A DNA stretch of 64,000 nucleotides, taken from assembly GCF_022026395.1 (NCBI RefSeq), contig NZ_CP041767.1, positions 4,000,501 to 4,064,500 of the forward strand, written 5' to 3'. Source of the DNA: Brevibacillus brevis (GTDB lineage Bacteria; Bacillota; Bacilli; Brevibacillales; Brevibacillaceae). The stretch's first letter is position 1. Each line of letters starts with the position of its first letter. The position numbers were made by a program, and so were the translations under genes. The notes under the pieces are model-generated. The model was not told the DNA's origin and did not search any database. It was given only the letters and a program-made list of their open reading frames with translations. Below are positions 26,301-35,400 of this stretch, piece by piece.

Positions 26301-29300
26301 CCCATTCACGCATTTCTTCCGCTAAAAGGGGTTGACCCGTATAACTGCTGTTCCAGCTGGTAATGTTGAAATCGGCTTCATATTTATTTTCATCATCATA
26401 GGCTTTATCAAAGACATCCTGCCATTCAGATACCTGTTCCGCAGGAAGTGCTTCTTCTGTTGCCACTTTCAATTTTTCCTTGGACTGAGAATCTGGCACG
26501 ATATAAGATACCAACTGCTTATGCCCTGGTCGCTGCTCGGATTCATGAACGATCACTGCCGCTTTTTGTACATGTGGATGTTCATCTAGTACAGCTTCAA
26601 TCTCACCCAGCTCGATACGGAACCCTCTTAGTTTGACCATAAAATCAATGCGCCCCAGATACTCGATCGTTCCATCCGGCATGTAACGGGCCAAGTCACC
26701 TGTTTTATAAAGGCGCGCTCCCTCTATTTTGCTGAACGGATCAGGGATGAATTTCTCTTCTGTCAGCTCAGGGCGGTTATAGTATCCGCGAGCCAGTTGC
26801 ACGCCACCAATGTGCAGCTCACCGGCAACACCGACGGGAACAGGATTCAGGTGCTCGTCTAACAGATAGATTTGGGTGTTTGCCACAGGGCGTCCAATCG
26901 GCACTGATCTAAGCTTGCTTCCTTTTTGACACGCCCAGTACGTGACATCAATCGCCGCTTCTGTAGGACCATACAGGTTGTGCAACTCCGCATCGAGACA
27001 TTCGAAAAAGCGCTCCTGCGTTGAATAAGATAAGGCTTCCCCACTGCAAATGACTCGTCGTAGCGTATCGCAGCCGCTAATTTCCGACTCCTCAAGGAAC
27101 ACTTGCAGCATCGAAGGGACAAAGTGCATGGTGGTAATTTTCTCTTTTTTGATCAGTCGTGCCAGGTAGGTCGTATCTTTGTGACCTTCTGGACGAGCTA
27201 CTACCATGCAGGCGCCCGTCATTAATGGCCAGAAAAATTCCCATACCGACACATCAAAGCTGAAAGGCGTCTTTTGCATGACCCGGTCGGTTTCATTTAG
27301 CTGATATTGTTCCTGCATCCACAAAAGTCGGTTGACGATACCGCGATGAGTGTTCATCGCACCTTTTGGCTTGCCTGTAGAGCCTGAGGTGTAAATCATG
27401 TACGCCAAATTGTCGCTGTTGACTTCGATTTCGGGCGCCACATGGTTCTCCAGGTTGATTGTCTCCCAATCTGAATCGAGGCAAATGAGTTGTCCACCGT
27501 ATTCAGGCAGCGTGTTCTTCAGCCCTTCCGCGGTCAAGAGGAAGGAAGGATTCGCATCCGTGATCATAAAAGCCACCCGATCTTGCGGATAGCTCGGATC
27601 TAGGGGAACGTAGGCACCGCCTGCTTTGAGGATACCTAACAGCCCAATAACCATTTCAAAGGAGCGCTCCATATAAATGCCCACAAGCGTTTCCGCTCGT
27701 ACACCCTGTTTCTGGAGATAGTTCGCCAGTTGATTCGCCCGTTGATCCAATTCACGGTAAGTGAGTTGCTCCTCTTCAAAAATAACGGCTGGCGCATCTG
27801 GAGTTTTGACAGCCTGCGCTTCGATTATTTCATGAAGACACATATGTTGCTCTGGGTAGTACGTCTTCGTATCGTTCCATTCAACCAACAACTTTTGCTC
27901 TTCAGCCGCGGTCAAAATCGGCAGATCAGCAATCGGCTGGTTCGGATTCGCGACAATACCTGCCAGTACGATTGTAAAGCTCTCCAGTAGACGACTAATT
28001 GTCGATTCATTAAAAATATCGGAATTGAACTCAACGTCGAGGTCAAGGATATCTCCTTTTTCTACAACTTGAATCCAGAGATCAAACTTGGAAGTGTTGT
28101 TACGGAACTCTTCAAATTTGACCAAGGAAAAGCCTAATGCAGACATGTCCGATTTTTTCGGCATAGGAAAGTTCTGCAACACAAAGCAGACTTCAAATAG
28201 TGGATTTTGACTCATATTACGCTCAGGCTGTAATTCATCCACCAATCGTTCAAACGGTACATCTTGATGTCTGTATGCGCTGTTCGCCGTATCTCTCACA
28301 CGTGACAGCAGTTCTCTAAAGCTTTGATTGCCGGAAACATCCGTTTTGAGAACCAACGTATTTACAAAAAAGCCGACCAAATTCTCTATTTCCACTCGGT
28401 TACGGTTCGCTACGGGCACTCCCACCCGGATATCATTTTGCCCGCTGTAACGGTGCAACAATATCTTTAACGCGGTGATCATGACCATATACAGCGTGGC
28501 ATTTTCTTGCTCGCTCAGCGCTTTTATGGCATGGGAAAGGGAAGAGGGAATCTGTAGTTTTAGGCTTCCTCCTTGAAACGTTTGGATGGGAGGTCGTGTA
28601 CGGTCTACTGGCAGCTCTAACGCGCTGCTTTCTTTTCCAAGGGTTTCTCTCCAGTAAGAAAGCTGTTTCTCCAGCACTTCTCCTTGAAGCCACTCCCGTT
28701 GCCAGATGGAAAAATCCGCATACTGGATCGGAAGCTCAGGCAATGGGGAAGGCTTGCCCGCGAGATATGCCTGATAAAGCAAAACCATCTCTCTGAAGAA
28801 AACCCCGACTGACCATCCGTCTATGATGATATGGTGAACGTTCAAAAGTAAGATATTCAAATCCTCGCCGAGTTTGAATAAAGTAACACGCAGCAAGGGT
28901 CCTTTGGTTAGATCGAAAACATACATGCTTTCCTCTTTCGCGAGTCGGCGAAACTCATCTTCTCTCTCCGCCTCGGGATATCCAGTAAGATCGACAAGGG
29001 GAAAAGGAATTTGCAAGGCAGGAGCAATGAGCTGATACGGCTCTCCGTTTGCGACTTGAAAGGTGGTTCGCAGTGCTTCATGGCGCTTCACAATCTCATT
29101 AACGCACCGCTCCATGATGTCTGTGTGAAGCTCACCCGACAGATGGAAGGCCGCAACCACATTATAGGCAGGACTGTTTGGTACCAACTGGTCTAAAAAC
29201 CATAGTCTCTGCTGGGCAAAAGAGAGGGGCACGAAGCCCTCTCTTGAACGGCGCGGAATTCCCGTCTTTTTCGTCTCCAGTTTTGAGCCTTTCAGCTTTT

Positions 29301-29391
29301 CCAGCAAGGCCAGTTTCTTCTCGGAAAGCTTTGACCTGCTCTCGGCAAGTATCTCATCTCTTGATTTAGCTGATTCCTTATCATTAATCAT
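23380..29391 (-). CDS. NRPS: C-A(Ser)-NMT-PCP-C, terminal module of the assembly line
   Basis: 2003 residues. Order: condensation (~50-480, HHIIIDGWS intact), adenylation (~520-1470, YTSGSTGKPKG, LYGPTEAAID, YKTGDLARY, NGKLDRKAL), a SAM N-methyltransferase inserted in the adenylation domain after the A8 motif (~970-1350, VLEIGCGTGLL, TSWNSSYTG), carrier (FGLGGDSIHT, ~1484), and a second condensation domain (~1540-1990). Specificity residues read D V W H I S L I D K, closest to the serine code DVWHFSLVDK, so N-methylserine is predicted. The last condensation domain has NLMLQDG in place of HHxxxDG and is probably not a normal peptide-bond former. No thioesterase or reductase follows. ATG after AGGAAGGAG. 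It accepts the beta-ketoacyl chain from the preceding PKS protein. Confidence 0.93.
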   Translation of the reverse strand: MINDKESAKSRDEILAESRSKLSEKKLALLEKLKGSKLETKKTGIPRRSREGFVPLSFAQQRLWFLDQLVPNSPAYNVVAAFHLSGELHTDIMERCVNEIVKRHEALRTTFQVANGEPYQLIAPALQIPFPLVDLTGYPEAEREDEFRRLAKEESMYVFDLTKGPLLRVTLFKLGEDLNILLLNVHHIIIDGWSVGVFFREMVLLYQAYLAGKPSPLPELPIQYADFSIWQREWLQGEVLEKQLSYWRETLGKESSALELPVDRTRPPIQTFQGGSLKLQIPSSLSHAIKALSEQENATLYMVMITALKILLHRYSGQNDIRVGVPVANRNRVEIENLVGFFVNTLVLKTDVSGNQSFRELLSRVRDTANSAYRHQDVPFERLVDELQPERNMSQNPLFEVCFVLQNFPMPKKSDMSALGFSLVKFEEFRNNTSKFDLWIQVVEKGDILDLDVEFNSDIFNESTISRLLESFTIVLAGIVANPNQPIADLPILTAAEEQKLLVEWNDTKTYYPEQHMCLHEIIEAQAVKTPDAPAVIFEEEQLTYRELDQRANQLANYLQKQGVRAETLVGIYMERSFEMVIGLLGILKAGGAYVPLDPSYPQDRVAFMITDANPSFLLTAEGLKNTLPEYGGQLICLDSDWETINLENHVAPEIEVNSDNLAYMIYTSGSTGKPKGAMNTHRGIVNRLLWMQEQYQLNETDRVMQKTPFSFDVSVWEFFWPLMTGACMVVARPEGHKDTTYLARLIKKEKITTMHFVPSMLQVFLEESEISGCDTLRRVICSGEALSYSTQERFFECLDAELHNLYGPTEAAIDVTYWACQKGSKLRSVPIGRPVANTQIYLLDEHLNPVPVGVAGELHIGGVQLARGYYNRPELTEEKFIPDPFSKIEGARLYKTGDLARYMPDGTIEYLGRIDFMVKLRGFRIELGEIEAVLDEHPHVQKAAVIVHESEQRPGHKQLVSYIVPDSQSKEKLKVATEEALPAEQVSEWQDVFDKAYDDENKYEADFNITSWNSSYTGQPLLAEEMREWVHSTVDRILALQPKKVLEIGCGTGLLLSRIAPHCEQYWGTDFSSMALDYITANLINQREDLSNVTLRKSYADDFSGLKGQKFDVIVLNSVVQYFPDANYLLDVLKKAIHAMNDKGAIFVGDVRNLSLLQTFLTEVEMEKSPATLTTDQLKRRVQKRMRQEQELVIDPAFFYALQDQLHQISHVEIKLKRGSHHNELTRYRYDVILHLGKKVQTIEDFAWLDWHEEGFRNIDGLRQIMTKYKPQILGLTKIPNSRLDRANRYQSLLADPDALKTVEELRTDQNHPSTGIDPEELWRLGAELRYRVDIAWMGDCGDGSYEAVLRPEHLLEKRQRNTVVTAWHRPARNYQPIETYANDPLTDRVARQFIPELRSYLRDKLPDYMVPSIFEFIKEMPVNMNGKLDRKALPAPLMEVPEMEGDFEPPTTETEKILADVWAEILGLDKVGIHNNFFGLGGDSIHTIRVVARAKQLGLEMTPQQIFQFQTIAELAEVVGGGSTQSAKRTATAVELPTLDKHQLDRIKADNPYMEDVYPLTIMQENMLYRYKHHPEPGLNVVHHAFRIEGGPFHVAAFEHAWQHLIQQFPALRTSFIWEELDEPMQIVHEKVDIHIKQEDWRDIPEENQHEKLQSYIQKLRQKGFEMGKAPHAHLALIQVGEDVYYFIYVFNLMLQDGWSYTLIVKRLFEYYQAFSQGKAIDIVPVYPYRDYVALQKQQDLTDAELFWKKNLKGMTSSTLEWAQASKKNMSAEEPPYSQERFIVSPEVSSALLSLSKKYHLTPYTLVQGAWALLLHHYSGKEDVVFGTIFSGRSIAMMEVEHSVGLFFNILPIRVSVEQNMRFLSWLQNMQSKVVETSQYEYTPLKKIYEWCDIPRDRLLFDSYLVSEQLPDFSSVFRGFNDVLGATIYDSVAQTEHPLRVEILFYEQVLVLHINYYRRFFNDKEISRMLQHLNALLEGLVANPEQKVNELVNAITHHPQH

Positions 29392-29446
29392 CGGATTGCT
29401 CCTTCCTACCTGTTGATTCTGCTGCCGTACTTACGAGATGAATTCA

Positions 29447-32400
29447 TCAGCTTAATAGCTCCAAAATTGCCTCTTCTGGAAGTTCATCAATAACAGCAAT
29501 CAGTTCCTCTTCAATTAGCTCCGCCATTCCTGCAACAGTTGGCGCCGAAAAGAGATTGTCCAGATTCAAATCTACCGGGAAGCTATTTTTCAATCTGGAA
29601 ATAATCTGAGTGGCCATGATTGAATCGCCGCCGAGGTCTTGGAAGTTTTTGTGGATGTCAACCTTTTTCACGCCAAGTACCTCTTCCCAAGCTGCAGCAA
29701 TTTTTCTCACAAGTTCGTTACGTGGTGTATCGTCATCTTCAGCATGTATGACATCATGATGGATACCCGAGTTTTGGATTTCTGCCTCCCTCCCATCAGC
29801 TTCTTCCGCTTGAACACGAGTTACCTCAGTTGAGTTGGCTAAGTCTGCTGCTCTGTGTTCGTGTTTTTCTGCTGTCAGTTCGGAGGTGGCAGCAGCTTCT
29901 TGATGGGTTCGATTTCCTACGACAACTTTGGGTAAACGATAGCGTTCCTTGGTAAAAGGATAGCTCGGAAGACCTGATAGACGGCTCACCATTCCTTTTG
30001 GATAGAGCGCTTCCCACTCTATTTCATTACCATGAACCCATAGCTCCGCCAGCTTTTTGATTTTCTTGTTCAGAGCAAGATTGCGGATAAAATCCCTTCC
30101 CTCTTCTGTATCGCCGATCTTGATTCCACCCGTTTTGTTTATTTCTCCGATAAACAGATCAGCCGTTTTTGTCCCATTCCCTTGTATGAATTGCTCCAGC
30201 AGCGCAATGAGCTGATCTTTGCTGTGAACTACGATTGCTACTCGATGTGCCATGGATTCCCTTGCAGTCTGATAGGTATAAAGGAAATCCGCCAGTTTCA
30301 CCTCAGGATGCTTCTCTACAAATACCTTTGTTTTCTTGGCATAGGCCACTAATTGCTCACGTGATTCAGCTGACAGCACGAAGACTCCCGTCGCTATCTC
30401 TTGACCTTCAACAGGAGCAACGGATCTTACCTTTGATCGATCAAACTCTTCAATTACCAGATGAGCATTGGTGCCGCTGAAGCCAAAAGAGCTGACCGCA
30501 GCCAATCGAGAGCCTTTGGAATTGGTCTGCCAGTCTTGCAGCTTGGTATTCACATAAACAGGGCTGTTTTCAAAATCAATGTGTTCATTCTCTTTGACAA
30601 AATGGATGGAAGGGGCCATCTTCCTGTTTTTCATGCTGAGTAAAACCTTGATGACACTCAACACCCCAGCCGCCGCTGTGGTATGACCGATATTGGCTTT
30701 CAAAGAACCAATTGCGCAGAATCGTTTCTTTGGCGTGAAGTGGCGGAATGATTCACTCAGTGCATGAATCTCTACAGGGTCCCCTAATTTTGTCGCCGTT
30801 CCGTGTGCCTCGATATATTGAATGTCTTCCACATCAATCTGTTTTTTCGCGTAAATGGATTTTTGCAGGTCGCTTTGTGCTTGGAAGCTAGGTACGGTAA
30901 TGCCCAATGTCCGTCCATCCTGATTGGTTCCACTGCCACGGATGACACCATAGATGCTGTCGTTATCCCGTAATGCATCTTGCAATCTTTTTAAGATCAC
31001 GACGCCAACGCCATCCCCAACGACAATCCCATTCGCACCATTGTCAAACGGGCGGCACTCCCCTGTAGGAGAAAGCATTCTTGCGTTACTCATCGAGATA
31101 AACGGAGCAGGGTGGGAGTAAATCGTAATTCCCCCTGCGATAGCCAGATTGACTTCTTCCGTCTTTAGCTTTTGGCAAGCAATATCGATCGCAACCAATG
31201 AGGATGAGCAAGCAGTATTCACAGCCAATGCTGGTCCTTTCAGGTCAAGGAAATAGGCGATGCGCGAAGCAAGTATACTCGTATCCGATCCGAGCATGCC
31301 AAAATGAGAGAAATCTTGTTCTACTGTCATTCCCGCCATCGCGCCAATGATAGTTCCAACGGGTTGTCCTCTCAGCATGGACGGGGTGTAACCTGCGTCC
31401 TCTAACGCTTTATAGCTTTCTTGCAAAAGGATGCGCTGCGTGACATCCATCGATTGGGCTTCGGTAGGAGAAATTTTGAAAAACGCCGGATCAAAATATT
31501 CAATATCCTCCATCGCCCCGTATTTAATCGGAATATCAACGAGCCCATTTTCTTTGAAAAAGGCGCGCCAGTCTGGGTTGGTCACTTCTTTGATGCAATC
31601 TTTGCCGTGACTGACGAGCTCCCAGAATTCATCCTGCCCCTGAGCACCTGCTGTGCGGCAGGAAATCCCAATGATCGCAATATCATTGGAAGCTGCTTTA
31701 GCCGGCTCGAAGGCAATATTTCGGGTTGGGACTCTCTTTGTATATACAGGCTTCTCTTCAAAATGTCTGATTGTCTGCGCTGATTGGTGCTCTGGTAAAT
31801 GCGTCGCGATGTAGCTCGCCAATGCTTCCAGGGTATTATGTTCAAACACAACACTGGTCGGTAGTTTCAGATGAAACTGGCTATTGATAGCTTCGGATAA
31901 TTGAACGGCATTGAGAGAGCCGATCCCCAAATCCTTTAGAGTTTCCACTTCTTCCAGCTCTTCTTGTCTCAAGCCTAAAACGGCAGAAAAAGCCTCAATC
32001 AGGCCCGTCTTGATTTTTGTCCGATCTGGAATAGACTGATCTGCCGACAAATTATGTTTTGATTCAGAATAATCAGATGAATCTGATTGATTTTGAGCAT
32101 CCGACGCGAATGGTTTACTTGAACGGAGCTGGCTAGGCTCGCCTTGCTGTAAATGACTAGCAATATAGCCTGCCAATGAATCTAATGTATCGTGTTCAAA
32201 CACAACGCTGGTCGGTAATTTCAGATTAAATTTGCTATTAATCATTTCGGATAAGGCAACGGCGTTAAGAGAGCCAATTCCCATATCCTTCAAGGTTACT
32301 ACTTCATCCAATTCTTCAGATTGAAGTCCTAAAACGGTGGCAAAAGCCTCCACCAAGGATTCTTTGATGGTTTCTCTATTCCAAGGAAAGCTGTGATCAT

Positions 32401-35400
32401 ACTGATTCGGATTCGGGAGAGTTCTCGTTTGCTGTTTCGGATAAGGAATATAACCGCTGTTTACCATTTCCGCTAATGCTTCTGGATACGGTCTTTTCTT
32501 CGATATTTTGCTGGCATTCCATTCACAACGCTTCGGGTACGCAAGATGCGGAGCCTTTTTCAGCTTAAACAAACAATAGCTGATCCACCCTCGTTCGAGA
32601 GAGATGGATTGATTTACTGTGTTGATATACAAATCTTGAACGGCTTTAGGCAGATGCTTGATGTACTGTTCCACGTCAGGATCATGCAAGGCGTTAGCAA
32701 TCTGCGGTGATACGTCGATGATTTCATCGATCACTAACTGATGCTCCGCCAAAAGCTCAATCCATTCCTGCACGGTGGGAATGCTGACTTCTACGTTCTG
32801 GTCTACGATCGGTCCTCGCGTATTGGCTATGTAATCGATCAACAGAACGGTTCCCTCTTCGTTGAGTGCAGAAGAGATATTGTGAAATAGTCCCTGTTTA
32901 TTTCGAATATGGAAGCTCACTTCAATCCCGACGATAATATCGTAAAGGTCGGGAAAGGCATCCTTGGAGCTGTCTTTGTTGAAAATTTTCGCACGAGCCC
33001 CCAGATTCTTCTGCGCGATTCGTTGATTGCCAAGCTCTGCTTGCGCCTTGGTAATCGTAAATCCGTGGGTTTCGATATGTGGATAAAGCTCTGCTATTTG
33101 AATCACATCTGTCCCGTGACCGCATCCGAAGTCCAATACTTTTTTCACACGAGAGAAATTTTCTTTGCAAAAAAGTACCTGGCGCATCTCTACTTGCTTC
33201 TCTCTCACCATTTCTCTTTCCAACGGGTATTTTTCCGGGTTCAAAATGACACGGCTCATTGAAAAGCCTGGAATCTTCCTTTCAAATGGACATACGGTCA
33301 GGTAATCCTCCGAAAACTCCGCTTCGCTGCTGTTGGCGCTATATGTGTAAATTTCAACGGCTTTGTTTTCGAATTCTGGATGAGCGGATGTCATGCTCGT
33401 CTCCCTCCTAGTACGATTCGTTTGATTGCGTTCTATCCAGCACGTTCTCCTCTTAAATGGATAGGTTGGGAGCTTAGCTACTCGGGATAACGCCTTCCCT
33501 TCATGCAGCTTCTGCCAAGGGATGGGATTGCCTAGAACCCATAATGTTGCCAGTTCCCCTACATCTTTTGATTCGATTGCCAGCGTAACCCGGTCTGCCA
33601 TCAATTCTTTGTTTTCCTTGAGATCGCCAAAAAAGCAATGTTCCGTCTCTTCTTGGTGTTCCAACCAGCGTTCCAGTTGCTTTAAAAGCACTGTTTGATT
33701 ATGGGTGATAACTGCCAAACGGCAAGGCATTTCTTCTCTTCCGATTTGAAGAGTATAGGCTGTATTCGCAACATCCATATGCCTGTTCTTATGTAAATAA
33801 GCAATCCAGCGATGAATGTAAGCTTGCAATCTCTCTTTATTCTTGGCCGAAAAGACAAACAGCGCAGGTTCTGAATCGTTTACTCTCCTTGATGATGGAG
33901 TGCGGTTGTATTCCTCCACGATAAGATGGGCATTCACTCCACCGCCGCCAAAGCTGGTAATGCCTGCTCGTCGGGGGACTGTTTGCCCATCTACTGTGAT
34001 CTGCTTCCATTCTGATACCTCTCGCTGCAATTGAAAGGGGAGTTGATCAAAATGAATATTCGGATTCAATTCGTCAGGAATCAGGGTTGGAACCAGCGTC
34101 TGATGCTGCAAGGACAAAATCACTTTCATTAGCTGCGACATGCCGGAAGCCGATTCACAATGCCCGATATTCGGCTTGACCGAACCGAGTCGATAGTCCC
34201 CTTCTGCTCCTTGACGGTTGTGATAAGCTTTCGTCACTGCTGTCATTTCGACGGCATCGACTATGTCTGATCCATAGGCGGAAGCTTCCAGATAACTAAT
34301 GGATCGAGGGTCCAGTCCGCTTTCTTCCAACGCCTCTTCCATCACATCTGCAATAGGATTGGGGCTTGGTGTCATATAGCTATTGGCTTTGCCCTTATGG
34401 TTGACAGCGGTTCCGCGTATCACCGCATAAATATGGTCCAGGTCCCGCACAGCCTGATCGTAATCCTTGAGAACAACAGCACCTACTCCCTCGCCTGGCA
34501 CAAAACCTATTCCACCTTTCCCAAAGGCAGCACTGTCAGAAGTATGCGAAATGAGCTGTCCCACAGTCAGACCGAAGTAGGTAAGCGGATGGGTGTACAG
34601 ATTCACTCCACCAGCAATCGCCATGCTTCCCTTCCCGTTTCGGATGTATTCACATGCTTCATGAATCGCTACGAGAGCTGAGGAACACATCGTATCGATC
34701 GGCATACTCGGCCCCTGTAAGTTTAGGTAGTACGAAACCCGATTTACCATCGACGAATACGAGGTTGTCGGAAAGTGCTGGGTGGTTTCCGTGCTATACA
34801 AATGAAATCCTTGTTTCGTAATGCCACCAAAAACCCCTGTTCGCTTCCGCAGCTCCGCAGACATCTTCGACGAGGCATAGCCTGCATCTTCTAATGCCTT
34901 CCAACACTCTTCTAAATAAAGGCGCTCCTGGGGGTCTATATTTTCTGCTTCTCGCGGAGTCATATGAAAAAATAACGGATCGAACTGATCAAATTCCTCT
35001 AAGAAGGCACCCCATTTGCTATAGCTTTTTCCTTGGGAAATGGCATCCTCCCGATTTGGATGATAATACGCTGTCCAATCCCAACGCTTAGCTGGAATTT
35101 CTGAGATAGACTTTTTACCCTGAATTAAGTTCTCCCAAAACTCTTCCAGGTTGTTAGCTTGAGCAAAACGCCCACTCATGCCGATAATCGCTATTTTACC
35201 GGAGGACGCAGGCTTGGACGCCGTCCTTTGCGAACGAACAGCTGGCGCAAAGGATCTTGTTTTTCTAGGGTTTCGTTTCTCTCCGGTTTTCGGCAATGGG
35301 GCAAGCTCAACCTGATCTTCCGTTTGATTTGGCTCCTGCTTGTAATCATCTAATTCTGTGAGCGAAATCAGTGCTTCTCTTTGTGTCTCGAGTAAATGCT

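Noticed and set aside
31790-32300. Beta-branching ACP tandem
   Set aside because: The tryptophan that marks beta-branch ACPs after the serine is absent, and no HMGS cassette is in the window.
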